A stretch of DNA of 64,000 bases from [Clostridium] symbiosum (GCA_036419695.1 CP143946.1:2226001-2290000); one strand, 5' to 3'; positions 16,716 to 25,649 are shown, numbered from the stretch's first letter. Notes: generated from the sequence alone by a model not told the origin. Made by a program: numbers and translations.

Positions 16716-16990
16716 GTCTTCAGTCCCGGTCCATAACCTTCCCGTGGGGAATCCGGGAGAAAAAGATTCCGCAGGGAACCTGGGAGTTCATCGGCACTTA
16801 CCGAGGTATTTTCGAGGTTAGTGTCCGTTATGTACTCCAAAGAGCGCAAGCGTTTCCCGAAGGAACTTTTTCTGCCCGGATTCCCCACCCGCGACAACCT
16901 GCAAACCGGGACTGAAGACTCATCCCCTCCCCCTCACCATCCCGCCCCCCGACCGTCCCGGCGGCGTTCTCATTCCTCAATTAAATCCCT
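16716..16990. repeat. Dispersed palindromic repeat, copy 2 (inverted)
   Basis: The core (16716-16921) has GTCTTCAGTCCC at the left and GGGACTGAAGACTC at the right, with inner blocks GGGGAATCC and GATTCC facing GGATTCCCC. The flank to 16990 is the inverted counterpart of 14251-14316. The frames inside follow the symmetry and are not called as genes. The remaining 16991-17139 is AT-rich leader of int1. Confidence 0.75.
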
Positions 16991-17081
16991 ATTTTATGAT
17001 GTAATTCTATATAAAAAATCGGCAAATGATAGGAATGGAAGAAATTACCAGTAAAGATTATGCCTAAATCATTAAAACATA

Positions 17082-17101
17082 CTCCAATTAATGATAATAT
17101 A
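17082..17101 (+). promoter_or_regulatory. Conserved 20-base block upstream of int1
   Basis: CTCCAATTAATGATAATATA is identical to bases 57853-57872 upstream of int3, although the surrounding DNA has diverged. It lies 38 bases before the int1 start and contains a GATAAT -10-like hexamer, so it is a promoter or a regulator/recombinase binding site. It is not found upstream of int2. Confidence 0.5.
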
Positions 17102-17139
17102 TTAAGAAGACTAAAATTTCACTTAAAAGGAGAATGCCG

Positions 17140-17982
17140 ATGGAACTTCATATGATAACACCTGACTTGCAAATACAATACCGGGATTACCTGGAGCGGG
17201 ATGAAAAGAGCAGTCATACAGTGGAAAAATATCAAAGAGACTTAAAGAAATTTATATTATATCTTGGCGGGCAAAGTGTGACGAAAGATCTCGTGATCGG
17301 TTTTAAAGAAAATCTGGTGAAAGCGTATGCGGTGAACAGCGTTAATTCAATTCTGGCATCACTCAACAGTTTCTTTCAGTTTACCGGCTGGCAGGAATTA
17401 AAAGTAAAGCAGCTCAAAAAACAGCATCAGGTTTATTGCCCGGAGGAAAAGGAACTGACCAGGAAAGAATACTTTGCACTTATTACATCTGCCGAGAAAG
17501 AGGGGAAAGAGAAAATAGGGCTGATTATACAGACGATAGGCAGCACTGGTATCAGAATCAGCGAATTGTCCAGTATTACCGTCCAGGCAGTGAAGAATGG
17601 GGTGGCCCAGGTGGACTGTAAAGGTAAAAACCGCCAGGTTCTTCTGCCGAGAAAACTGGTGATAAAATTATCGCATTATATAAGGAAAGAACACCTTCGC
17701 ACCGGCCCTGTTTTTGTTACTAAAAGCGGCAACCCGCTTAACCGCAGCAACATCTGGAGAGAAATGAAAAGAGTCTGTCGCCTTGCAGGAGTGAATGCAA
17801 AAAAAGTATTCCCCCATAATCTGAGACACCTGTTCGCCACCTCATTTTACAAGATGGAAAAAGATATTGCAAAATTAGCCGATTTGTTGGGACATAGTAA
17901 TATTAATACGACAAGAATTTATATTATTTCATCGGGGGTGGAACATAGAAAGCAGATTGAGAGGATGAATTTGTTATTATGA
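17140..17982 (+). CDS. Tyrosine recombinase Int1 (inverts the locus 1 promoter segment)
   Basis: This 280-residue XerC/D-like site-specific recombinase has a SAM-like core-binding domain (~5-90) and a catalytic domain (~105-275). The catalytic set is complete: R139 (GIRISEL), K163 (GKNRQV), H226 and R229 (HNLRH), H252 (LGHS) and nucleophile Y261 (TTRIYI). ATG 17140 is chosen because AAAAGGAG is 7 bases away, against 1 for the ATG at 17134. The stop is 5 bases before the first inverted repeat, and the capsule operon lies beyond the segment. Recombinases of this size beside inverted repeats typically flip promoters. Int2 and Int3 are close paralogues. Confidence 0.93.
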   Translation: MELHMITPDLQIQYRDYLERDEKSSHTVEKYQRDLKKFILYLGGQSVTKDLVIGFKENLVKAYAVNSVNSILASLNSFFQFTGWQELKVKQLKKQHQVYCPEEKELTRKEYFALITSAEKEGKEKIGLIIQTIGSTGIRISELSSITVQAVKNGVAQVDCKGKNRQVLLPRKLVIKLSHYIRKEHLRTGPVFVTKSGNPLNRSNIWREMKRVCRLAGVNAKKVFPHNLRHLFATSFYKMEKDIAKLADLLGHSNINTTRIYIISSGVEHRKQIERMNLLL

Positions 17983-17984
17983 TG

Positions 17985-18011
17985 ATACAACATAATAGTG
18001 ATTATGTTGTA
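17985..18011 (+). repeat. Inversion site 1-L
   Basis: Arms ACAACATAAT (17987-17996) and ATTATGTTGT (18001-18010) form a perfect palindrome around the asymmetric core AGTG (17997-18000). With two flanking bases on the left and one on the right, 27 bases match the reverse complement of site 1-R exactly. Confidence 0.92.
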
Positions 18012-18432
18012 AATACTTGTTTCATAAAACATCGGGTCAATAGAAAAGAAAAAATTTACGAAATTTATATTCTTTTTACATTTTTGACCTTCGACTATTA
18101 TAGCAGTAAAGTTCTAAAAGTTCAATGTTTTAATGGGCAAACATGTCCTGTTTTGTATAAATTTGTCTGAACTTATGTCTTGGCGTGGTTATATGATAAG
18201 GCCTGGATTATAAAATCTAAAATATTGATAAAATTTTTCATTCTTCTTTTAGCAGAGAAATTCCATCTCTCTCATGGTAAAATTTTCCATATCAACCGTA
18301 AAAAATAAAAACCTATCTAACTGTTCAAAAAGATTCCAGTTATTTCTAGATTTCCTAACTTTAACACCCTATTTTTAATCAAAAGATTCAACTTCATAAA
18401 TACAAAATACAACATAATCACTATTATGTTGT
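17987..18432. other. Invertible promoter segment of capsule locus 1
   Basis: This 446-base segment is bounded by identical inverted sites. The interior is AT-rich and has no gene with a start signal. The best promoter inside is on the minus strand (18097-18125), pointing at int1, so in this orientation the capsule operon lacks it. Inversion would place it facing cpsB. This is inferred from site geometry and the adjacent recombinase; no read evidence is available here. Confidence 0.82.
18097..18125 (-). promoter_or_regulatory. Promoter inside invertible segment 1 (facing int1)
   Basis: On the minus strand TTGAAC (18120-18125) and TATAAT (18097-18102) have a 17-base spacer, with TGC before the -10 (TGnTATAAT). 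It is near consensus and points away from the capsule genes. In the present state it would give RNA antisense to int1. Confidence 0.75.
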
Positions 18433-18434
18433 AT
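18408..18434 (-). repeat. Inversion site 1-R
   Basis: Arms ACAACATAAT (18409-18418) and ATTATGTTGT (18423-18432) flank core CACT (18419-18422), the reverse complement of the AGTG core of site 1-L. The orientation therefore dictates inversion rather than deletion. Confidence 0.92.
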
Positions 18435-18464
18435 TACGTTAGAACCTTAGTTGGAGATTACTCT

Positions 18465-19196
18465 ATGATATCAGAATCAGGAATTATCGATGTACATTCG
18501 CACATCATACCGGGAGCGGACGATGGGTGCAGGTATATCGGAGAAACCTTGGAGATGCTGAAACTGGCATATAGTCAGGGAGTGAGGGGCGTGATTGCCA
18601 CGCCGCACTATGTGCGCGGACATAACCGAATGGACGCGGATACCCTGAAGGAAAAAACGGGCAAGCTTCGGGAGAGTGTAGCGGCTGTTTTACCAGATAT
18701 GAAAATCTACCAGGGACAGGAAATTTTATATTTTGACGGTGTTACCGAAAAACTGGCCTCGGGTGAAGTCCTGACGCTTCAGGGGACAAGATATGTCCTG
18801 GTCGAATTTATGCCGTCGGTTCCATATAATGAGCTTTTTCTGGCAGTACGGACTCTGCTGCTTGCCGGTTATTTTCCAATATTAGCTCATATTGAACGGT
18901 ATCAATGCCTGAGAAAGGGCGGATATGTGGAGGAACTGATTCGCGCAGGCGCCTATATGCAGATGAATTACCGCTGCCTAAGCAGGGCAAAGGGCCTGGC
19001 GGAACGCGCCTGGTGCAGAAAAACGGTTTTAGAAGGAAATATCCATCTGCTTGGGTCCGATATGCACCGGCTCGATTACAGGCCACCGGAACTGGAAAAG
19101 ACCCTGGCCTGGCTGAAAAAAAGAGGTGGCGAAGAGCTGACAAGGAAATTGACAGTGGAAAACGCTACAGCAATTTTAGCCGGAGACAGTTTGTAA
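18465..19196 (+). CDS. cpsB: CpsB/YwqE-type PHP-domain tyrosine phosphatase, locus 1
   Basis: This 243-residue cytoplasmic metallophosphatase dephosphorylates the CpsD kinase and so tunes chain length and export. The PHP metal-binding motifs are visible: IIDVHSHIIPGADDG at the N-terminus, ATPHYVRGH, the Glu in GQEIL, AHIERY and SDMHRLDYRPPE. The start at 18465 has GGAG eight bases upstream; an upstream in-frame ATG at 18426 lies inside inversion site 1-R and has no ribosome binding site. The phosphatase heads the operon and is followed by cpsC, cpsD and the initiating transferase. Confidence 0.9.
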   Translation: MISESGIIDVHSHIIPGADDGCRYIGETLEMLKLAYSQGVRGVIATPHYVRGHNRMDADTLKEKTGKLRESVAAVLPDMKIYQGQEILYFDGVTEKLASGEVLTLQGTRYVLVEFMPSVPYNELFLAVRTLLLAGYFPILAHIERYQCLRKGGYVEELIRAGAYMQMNYRCLSRAKGLAERAWCRKTVLEGNIHLLGSDMHRLDYRPPELEKTLAWLKKRGGEELTRKLTVENATAILAGDSL

Positions 19197-19250
19197 TAGA
19201 AAGAGAACAGCATTATAAAAGACAAAAAAGATAAAGAGGAATAACAGAGT

Positions 19251-20081
19251 ATGGAAAAGATGTATCAGGACGATGACGAAATAGAGATTGATCTCAGAGA
19301 ACTATTGTTTGAACTGAAGAAAAAAATATGGTTTATCATCGCAGGCCTTTTAATCGGCGCGGCGGTGACGGGTGCCTACAGTAAATTTCTGATTACGCCG
19401 CAGTATAAGTCGGAAGCAAAACTTTATGTACTTTCAAAAGAGACAACACTGACATCCCTGGCGGATTTACAGATCGGAAGCCAGCTTACGCAGGACTATA
19501 AAGTTCTTGTCGTCAGCAGGCCGGTACTTCAGGGTGTTGTTGACCATATGAAGCTCGACATGACCTACAGGGAACTTGAGAAAAAGATGACTATTGACAA
19601 CCCGAACAACACACGTATTCTTACGTTGACAATAGAGGACCCGAACCCCTATCTGGCAAAAGCAATCGTTGATGAAATAGCCAACACCGCTTCCGATTAT
19701 ATCGGAGAGATTATGGAAATGGTACCGCCCAAACTGATTGAAGACGGTGAGGTGGCGACGATTAAATCAAGCCCGCATGTTCTCAAAAACACCATCATCG
19801 GCGGAATCCTGGGACTTTTACTCGTATGCGGAATTATCGTTGTAAGAGTGATATTGAACGATACGGTTAAATCGGAAGAAGACGTCAGCAAATACCTGGA
19901 GCTTCCTGTACTCGCCGTAATTCCGAAAAAAGGAAACGGCAGCGACAGAAAGAAAGGCCAGGGAAAAGAAAAGAAATCCCGCAGTACGGCCAGGAACACC
20001 AAGGTGCCGTCTGTTGATAAGGAACACGGCTCCGGCCAAAAAGGCAGTACCGATAAAAAGGAAGGGGGAGAACGCAAATGA
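19251..20081 (+). CDS. cpsC: CpsC/Wzz-type chain-length determinant and kinase activator, locus 1
   Basis: This 276-residue membrane protein activates the CpsD kinase and sets polysaccharide length. It has a short acidic N-terminus (EIEIDLRELLFELKKK), transmembrane segment 1 (IWFIIAGLLIGAAVTGAY), an extracellular Wzz domain with ITPQYKSEAKLYVLSKETTLTSLADLQ, and transmembrane segment 2 (IIGGILGLLLVCGIIVVRVIL). A highly basic cytoplasmic tail after PVLAVIPKK contacts the kinase. It overlaps cpsD by four bases (ATGA). Confidence 0.9.
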   Translation: MEKMYQDDDEIEIDLRELLFELKKKIWFIIAGLLIGAAVTGAYSKFLITPQYKSEAKLYVLSKETTLTSLADLQIGSQLTQDYKVLVVSRPVLQGVVDHMKLDMTYRELEKKMTIDNPNNTRILTLTIEDPNPYLAKAIVDEIANTASDYIGEIMEMVPPKLIEDGEVATIKSSPHVLKNTIIGGILGLLLVCGIIVVRVILNDTVKSEEDVSKYLELPVLAVIPKKGNGSDRKKGQGKEKKSRSTARNTKVPSVDKEHGSGQKGSTDKKEGGERK

Positions 20082-20857
20082 ATGAAGAAATAGTAATAGA
20101 GGATTTAATCAGCCCCGGAGAGAGCGGTATGGGAGAACTGGTTCTGAAAGGATTTGAAGTAAACGATTATCAGTATGAAGAGGCGATGAAAACGCTCAGG
20201 ACCAATATCCAGTTTTCGGGCAATAACATACATACAATCATGTTCACCAGCTCTGTGCCGAATGAAGGGAAAAGTGAGACCACGTTTCAGTTGGCGGCAT
20301 CCATGGCCCAGCTAGGTAAAAAGGTGCTCTTAATTGACGCCGATATCAGAAAATCGGTGCTGGTTTCCAGGTATCATCTGGAACATCAGGTGGACGGCCT
20401 GTCACAGTATCTGAGCGGCCAAAGTAAAAAAGAAGAGGTTATTTACAATACCAATATTGAAAACCTGAATATCATTTTTTCCGGTCCGTTTTCACCAAAT
20501 CCGGCGGAACTTCTCGAAGGAAACCTGTTCGGAGAGCTGGTAATGTGGGCAAGAGGATGCTATGACTACATATTGATTGATTCGCCGCCTATGGGAAGCG
20601 TAATAGACGGAGCCGTTATCTCGCGTCACTGTGACGGGGCGGTTCTTGTTATCGAGAGCGGGGCTATCAGTTACCGTCTTCTTCAGAAGGTCAAGGGACA
20701 GCTGGGAAAGAGCGGCTGCCGTATCCTTGGGGCAGTGCTTAACAAAGTCGATATTAAACAGGGAAGCTATTACTACTATGGCAAGTACGGTAAATATTAT
20801 GGGTACGGCCATGAAGATTCGAAACAGGGGAAAGACGCCAAAACGGTTTCCGTTTAA
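20078..20857 (+). CDS. cpsD: CpsD-type bacterial tyrosine kinase, locus 1
   Basis: This 259-residue BY-kinase autophosphorylates on a C-terminal tyrosine cluster and works with CpsC in polymer length control. Walker A is SSVPNEGKSETT, Walker A' is VLLIDADIRKS, and Walker B is YILIDSPP. The tyrosine cluster is GSYYYYGKYGKYYGYG near the C-terminus. The segment DYQYEEAMKTLRTNIQFSG is the usual dimer-interface helix. GGGGGAG lies upstream. The 20858-20999 gap to the next gene contains only overlapping frames without start signals. Confidence 0.92.
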   Translation: MNEEIVIEDLISPGESGMGELVLKGFEVNDYQYEEAMKTLRTNIQFSGNNIHTIMFTSSVPNEGKSETTFQLAASMAQLGKKVLLIDADIRKSVLVSRYHLEHQVDGLSQYLSGQSKKEEVIYNTNIENLNIIFSGPFSPNPAELLEGNLFGELVMWARGCYDYILIDSPPMGSVIDGAVISRHCDGAVLVIESGAISYRLLQKVKGQLGKSGCRILGAVLNKVDIKQGSYYYYGKYGKYYGYGHEDSKQGKDAKTVSV

Positions 20858-20999
20858 GAGCTACAAGATTCAGGAAGCTTGTTGGCGGCATTATTTAACA
20901 GAAGTACCGTGCGAAGGACATGCTTTTGTATCGTTCCGGTATGTACGGCAGGAAATTACTGAGATTAAGCTTTAAAGTTATAAGGGAGCAGGGTATGAA

Positions 21000-22430
21000 A
21001 TGATTTTAAAAAATAGAGCATTCTACATGGTATTGGATATAGCGGCAATCATTATTTCCTACATATTGTCGGCGATTATCAGGGAACCTGTGTTGGCGGG
21101 GAAGTCCTCGCAGGAACTCTGGTTTGGTGGAATGATGCTCCTGGTAGTTTATGTGCTCGTTATTCTTTTTTATGCACCCAAAAGAGGGCTGATGAGGAGG
21201 AATAACTGGAATGAATTCCGAATTGTAGTAACTATCAATTTCCAGATGGCGCTGTTGCTGTCGCTGCTTCTCTATCTTTGCAGAGTCGGAACAAGATTCC
21301 CGAGATCGTTTTATATTGTACTGTTTTTCTTCAATGTAATCTGGATGTATCTGGGACGGGTATTTCTCAAAAATGTACTGTTTTCATTTTACAGAAATCC
21401 TCAAAATAGAAAACGTCTGTTTATCTGTTCTAATAAGGAAAATGCGCTGAAAGTGATGCACAAATTCGTGACCTCTTCTATGTATGACTATGAGGCGGTT
21501 GCCCTGATGCTGGTGGACAACCAGAAAACCGAGGAAAATGAGAGAGTGGCAATCTACCGGATATTGCATCGGGATTCCCGTTCGTATATGGAAGAAAGCA
21601 AGGAGAGCCTGGAAGATTTCCTCAGACATCAGGTGATTGATGAAGCTTTGCTCAGCCTTCCGGAGTCGGGCAGGGAAGAAATCAGCCGGTTTGTCAGCAG
21701 ATTGGAGACGATGGGAATCAATACCCATGTGACGGTAAACAGTTTTATCCGTGGAAATAAGGAAAAGATGGTAGAAGATTTTGGCGTTTACCATGTACTG
21801 ACCTACAGCCCAAGGATTTTTGAACCGACGGAAATGTTTTTGAAGAGGGCGATGGATATTGCCGGCGGGCTGGTCGGACTGATTTTGACCGGTGTTTTGA
21901 GTATCTTTGTCATTCCGGCAATTTGTCTTGAATCGCCGGGAGCGCCTATTTTCAAGCAGAGCAGGATAGGCAGAAACGGCCGCCGGTTTTATATTTATAA
22001 ATTTCGTTCCATGTATAAAGATGCTGAAGAACGGAAAAAGGAGCTGATGGCCCAGAATGAGATGGATGGCCTGATGTTCAAAATGAAAGATGATCCGAGG
22101 ATAACGAAGGTAGGAAAATTTATCCGGAAGACCAGCATTGATGAATTTCCACAGTTTTACAATGTCCTGAAGGGTGATATGAGCCTGGTTGGGACAAGGC
22201 CTCCCACAGAGGAAGAGTTTATGCAGTATGAGGAGCGCCATAAGAGAAGACTGAGCCTGAAACCGGGACTTACCGGTTTGTGGCAGGTGAAAGGCAGAAG
22301 CGAGATTACGGATTTTGAGGAAGTTGTCAAACTGGATCTCGAATACATAGATAACTGGACTATCTGGTCGGACATTAAGCTGCTGATTGAGACGGTATTT
22401 GTGGTGCTGTTCCAGAGGGGGGCAACCTGA
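21000..22430 (+). CDS. Initiating sugar-1-phosphate transferase (CpsE/WcaJ-type), locus 1
   Basis: This 476-residue polyprenyl-phosphate hexose-1-phosphate transferase loads the first sugar on undecaprenyl phosphate. It has about four N-terminal membrane segments, a central CoA-binding-like domain, a fifth segment (MDIAGGLVGLILTGVLSIFVIPA) and the C-terminal catalytic domain. That domain has KFRSMYKDAEERKKELMAQNEMDG, the KTSIDEFPQFYNVLKGDMSLVGTRPPT catalytic stretch and LKPGLTGLWQVKGRSEI. AGGGAG precedes the ATG. The paralogue at 61896 in locus 3 is very similar; locus 2 instead uses a short PglC-like enzyme. Confidence 0.93.
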   Translation: MILKNRAFYMVLDIAAIIISYILSAIIREPVLAGKSSQELWFGGMMLLVVYVLVILFYAPKRGLMRRNNWNEFRIVVTINFQMALLLSLLLYLCRVGTRFPRSFYIVLFFFNVIWMYLGRVFLKNVLFSFYRNPQNRKRLFICSNKENALKVMHKFVTSSMYDYEAVALMLVDNQKTEENERVAIYRILHRDSRSYMEESKESLEDFLRHQVIDEALLSLPESGREEISRFVSRLETMGINTHVTVNSFIRGNKEKMVEDFGVYHVLTYSPRIFEPTEMFLKRAMDIAGGLVGLILTGVLSIFVIPAICLESPGAPIFKQSRIGRNGRRFYIYKFRSMYKDAEERKKELMAQNEMDGLMFKMKDDPRITKVGKFIRKTSIDEFPQFYNVLKGDMSLVGTRPPTEEEFMQYEERHKRRLSLKPGLTGLWQVKGRSEITDFEEVVKLDLEYIDNWTIWSDIKLLIETVFVVLFQRGAT

Positions 22431-22539
22431 GGGGTGAGTATAAAGGAAAATGAAAGGATAGGCTCGCCCTTCATTTAAAGAGTTTTTCGATTGAGAGTCT
22501 TTCGTTTAAAGCGCATTAAGTAAAAGCAGGAGAGTAACA

Positions 22540-23613
22540 ATGGTTGAGAAAACAGAAAAGGATAAGAAACAAAATAAGTTCATGCATAGCAAGCTGTTTA
22601 TCGCCGTTATTTCCCTGTGTGTATTGATTGCAGCAATCCTGTTTATTAACTTTAGCTATAACCTGTACCTTGATAAGAAAAAAGCAGAGGCAGGCATCTC
22701 CGAGGAAATTGGAGGAGATGATTTGGAGGCCGCGTCAGGTAGGGCGGGTAATGGTGTCATTGAACTGGATGGGAAGAAGTACCGCAGAAATACTGCGATC
22801 AGGGCAATCCTTTGTATCGGTGTTGACACCCAGGGGGAGATGGAATCCTATCAGGCCTCCGGCGTGGCCGGACAGGCGGACGGACTTTTCCTGGTAGCCC
22901 AGGATATGGCCAGGGATACGGTTAAAATATTGATGATTCCCAGAGACACGATGACGGAAATTACACTGTTTGATTTGATGGGAAATGAGCTGGGAAAAGA
23001 TACCCAGCATTTGACACTGGCATTTGCCTATGGCGACGGTAAAGAAAAAAGCTGTGAGCTGATGAAGGAGGCTGTGTCGGATCTCCTGTTCGGGCTGAAA
23101 ATTGACGGCTATCTGGCCGGAAATACAAGTTCGATCGGCCTTTTGAATGATGAGGTAGGCGGCGTAACAGTCACAATACCGGTGGACGGGCTGGAAAAAC
23201 GTGACCCGGAACTTGTGAAGGGCAGAGAGATTCATTTGAATGGGGAACAGGCTGAGATATTTGTCCGATACCGTGATATCACGGTGGCTCAGACGGCAAT
23301 CAGCCGTATGGATCGTCAAAAACAGTATATGGAAGCCTATTTAAAAAGGGTAAAGGAAGCGGCATCAAAGGATAATACGCTGATTACCCGTATTGTCAAT
23401 GATATTGAGGAACATATGGTCACCAACATGGCGAAGGATCAGTATCTGGATATGGGGCTTGCGTTTCTGAACAGCCAGCAGCAGGTAGGCCAGGGAGACT
23501 TTCTGACCGTGCCGGGAGAGGCGGTCGAGACGGAGCGGTTTGATGAATTCCATCCGGATCTGGAGGGACTGAAACGGATGGTGGTTGAGCTGTTTTATAA
23601 GGAAGCCAATTAG
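22540..23613 (+). CDS. LytR-CpsA-Psr (LCP) family ligase, locus 1
   Basis: This 357-residue protein has an N-terminal membrane anchor (~20-45) and an extracellular LCP domain. LCP enzymes transfer finished glycopolymers from the lipid carrier to peptidoglycan. Conserved elements: RAILCIGVDT, then GQADGLFLVAQDM, the Arg-rich ILMIPRDTMTEI, HLTLAFAYGDG, IDGYLAGN, and YRDITVAQTAISRMDRQKQYM. GCAGGAG precedes the ATG. Paralogues occupy the same role at 39808 and 63326. Confidence 0.9.
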   Translation: MVEKTEKDKKQNKFMHSKLFIAVISLCVLIAAILFINFSYNLYLDKKKAEAGISEEIGGDDLEAASGRAGNGVIELDGKKYRRNTAIRAILCIGVDTQGEMESYQASGVAGQADGLFLVAQDMARDTVKILMIPRDTMTEITLFDLMGNELGKDTQHLTLAFAYGDGKEKSCELMKEAVSDLLFGLKIDGYLAGNTSSIGLLNDEVGGVTVTIPVDGLEKRDPELVKGREIHLNGEQAEIFVRYRDITVAQTAISRMDRQKQYMEAYLKRVKEAASKDNTLITRIVNDIEEHMVTNMAKDQYLDMGLAFLNSQQQVGQGDFLTVPGEAVETERFDEFHPDLEGLKRMVVELFYKEAN

Positions 23614-23745
23614 TCGAGGGGGAAGACTAGTCCTGCATCCGGTAATCTACGGGCCGATAGTTTTCAACCGGCAATTTCCGGCTGAATCGTATCCAACGGG
23701 GAATTGATATCGGCAATTTCCAACAGGAAGCCGTAGTAAAGTTGA

Positions 23746-23779
23746 CAATAATTAGCTGCCGAAAGGCCGCTATTTATTG
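23746..23779 (+). other. Conserved hairpin upstream of the secreted-protein gene, locus 1
   Basis: CAATAATTAGC (23746-23756) pairs with GCTATTTATTG (23769-23779) with a single mismatch, and the loop closes with GCC-GAAA-GGC, a GNRA tetraloop hairpin. Locus 2 has the same outer stem at 40927-40953 with a different loop, so the pairing rather than the loop is conserved. Confidence 0.55.
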
Positions 23780-23812
23780 ATAAATATTTTTAAGAAAGGA
23801 GCAGTGGAAGAC

Positions 23813-24370
23813 ATGAAAAAGCGATATGTAGGCCTGTTGATTGCAGCAGCTCTGATGGTTCAGCCTATGACTGCATTTGCAGCAGGAAGCGTAAGCTCCA
23901 GACCGTCGTCAGGCGGAAGCAGCACTCGCAGCGAGTCTCTGAAAACAGGAAAACTGGATCAGAGCGCAGCGCCGGTTGTTAACAATGGAGGCGCCGCTGG
24001 AAACAGTTCTGTGTCATTTGCCACAGATACAAACGCACTTCGCGATGCTGGTTTATCCTGGGATCTGATTGAGAAAATCAATACGATCAATGCAGGAACT
24101 GAAGCTCTGTACCGTACAATTGGAACTACCAATATGGTCGGTTACGCAGCTTTAGCCCCAGTACAGACAGCACTGGCCGGAAACGGTGTAAGTGTAAACC
24201 TGTATGTGCCGAACCTGGTTGAAGGACTGAACGACGTTCAGGTACTTTACTACAATCAGGCAACAAAGGCGTGGGAACTGATGGCACCAAGCAGCATCAA
24301 CTATGCCACAAAAGAAATTTCCGTTAATTTAAGCGGAACAACTCCATTTACGATTGTTTATAAGAAGTAA
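23813..24370 (+). CDS. Secreted capsule-locus protein of unknown function, locus 1
   Basis: This ~185-residue exported protein has a signal peptide (MKKRYVGLL, hydrophobic core, cleavage after AFA). A low-complexity Ser/Gly linker and a ~110-residue folded domain follow, ending SINYATKEISVNLSGTTPFTIVYKK. The start at 23813 is chosen for the signal peptide; the frame is open to 23777. A paralogue with the same domain sits at the same place in locus 2 (40987), after the LCP gene. No known family is recognised. Position and export suggest a role at the cell surface in polymer attachment or assembly. Confidence 0.8.
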   Translation: MKKRYVGLLIAAALMVQPMTAFAAGSVSSRPSSGGSSTRSESLKTGKLDQSAAPVVNNGGAAGNSSVSFATDTNALRDAGLSWDLIEKINTINAGTEALYRTIGTTNMVGYAALAPVQTALAGNGVSVNLYVPNLVEGLNDVQVLYYNQATKAWELMAPSSINYATKEISVNLSGTTPFTIVYKK

Positions 24371-24538
24371 GGATTTACGACTTCGGAGTAGATAGGAAAA
24401 CTTGGAGAGAGTGTCCCTTGTTCCGCTGGGACGGGAAGTTCTGGAGGGATGGGGGATATGTGTGGAAAAATAGATAAAATGATAATTTATAATTTAATGG
24501 TAACAGATAGAATGGTTTTTAGAGTGAGGAGCTAATTC

Positions 24539-25597
24539 ATGAAAAAAATTTTAATGGTATGTGAGGCTTTCGGTGGAGGGGTTTTTACATATGTCTCACA
24601 ACTTTGTAACGACATGATAGATTATTTTGAGGTTTATTTGGCATATTCGCTCAGACCACAGACGCCGAAGAATTATAAAGATTTTATTGATTCTAATGTT
24701 CATTTGATAGAAGTAAAAAACTTTGGCAATAAAAGTCTTATTAATACTATAAAAGTTATTAAAGAGTTGCATAAAATTGAACAGGAAATTAAACCTGATA
24801 TTATTCATTTACATTCGTCTATTGCAGGTGGCTTGGGACGACTCGCTTATAGGGGGGCGACTAATACTGTTGTCTATACTCCGCATGGATATGCACATAT
24901 TCTAATGGGGAGGAGTAAAACGAGTAAAGTGTACGAGATTTTAGAGAAAATGTTAGGAAAAACGAATGCTATTACTCTAACCTGCTGTGAAAGTGAAAAT
25001 GAAGTTGCTGAGAAACTATGTAAAAGGACTGCATACATAGAAACAGGTATAAATTTGCTGGATTTAGCAAATTCACTCAATGATATAGAGGCCGTAAAAA
25101 ATGAAAAATTTACTGTATTTACTCTTGGACGTGTGTGTGTACAAAAGCAGCCATGTATTTTTAATAAAATAGCTGAACTTGTTCCAGAAGCAAAGTTTAT
25201 TTGGATTGGTAATGGAGAGTTGGAAAAAGAATTAAAAGCTTCTAATATAGAAGTTACAGGATGGAAACCGAGAAAGGATGCTCTAGCCATGGCGAAAGGG
25301 GCAGATGCGTTTATTCTTTGCAGTTTAGGAGAAGCAATAGCAATGAGCCTTATTGAAAATATGTTTATTAAAAAGTTGGTTTTAGTAAGTAATACTATGG
25401 GAAATAAAAGTGTTATTCATGATGGGATTAATGGATATGTTTGTAATTACGCTGAGGAATATGCCTTTAAAATTAAAGCTGCAATTAAGAACTTTCCCAA
25501 GGAATTACCAGAAAAAGCATATCAAGATGTGCTTGAGATATATAATACAGAGGTAATGAAAAATAAATATATAAAATTCTATAATTCATTATTATGA
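24539..25597 (+). CDS. GT4-type glycosyltransferase, locus 1
   Basis: A 352-residue GT-B glycosyltransferase. The N-terminal domain begins with KKILMVCEAFGGGVFTYV and has IIHLHSSIAGGLGRLA; the C-terminal nucleotide-sugar domain has FTLGRVCVQKQP, FIWIGNGELEKEL and the GEAIAMSLIENMF acceptor/donor loop of GT4 enzymes. It probably adds a sugar to the lipid-linked repeat unit in the cytoplasm. From about 24,450 onward the base composition becomes strikingly AT-rich compared with the operon head, suggesting a horizontally acquired variable block. Confidence 0.85.
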   Translation: MKKILMVCEAFGGGVFTYVSQLCNDMIDYFEVYLAYSLRPQTPKNYKDFIDSNVHLIEVKNFGNKSLINTIKVIKELHKIEQEIKPDIIHLHSSIAGGLGRLAYRGATNTVVYTPHGYAHILMGRSKTSKVYEILEKMLGKTNAITLTCCESENEVAEKLCKRTAYIETGINLLDLANSLNDIEAVKNEKFTVFTLGRVCVQKQPCIFNKIAELVPEAKFIWIGNGELEKELKASNIEVTGWKPRKDALAMAKGADAFILCSLGEAIAMSLIENMFIKKLVLVSNTMGNKSVIHDGINGYVCNYAEEYAFKIKAAIKNFPKELPEKAYQDVLEIYNTEVMKNKYIKFYNSLL

Positions 25598-25649
25598 TTT
25601 TTTCTGGGTTCTATAAGAGAGATATTAGTTTTTAGAGAAGAGGTATATA

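Noticed and set aside
16673..17054. Open frames on both strands within palindromic repeat copy 2
   Set aside because: They mirror each other across the palindrome and lack start signals; they follow from the repeat's composition.
17979..18170. 63-codon frame inside invertible segment 1
   Set aside because: It is AT-driven, begins in the int1 stop region, crosses the recombination site and has no ribosome binding site.
18426..18464. Earlier ATG for cpsB of locus 1
   Set aside because: It sits inside inversion site 1-R, has no ribosome binding site, and paralogues start at the position equivalent to 18465.
20631..20975. Alternative-frame ORF overlapping the cpsD 3' end in locus 1
   Set aside because: Most of it lies within cpsD in another frame, and it has no ribosome binding site.
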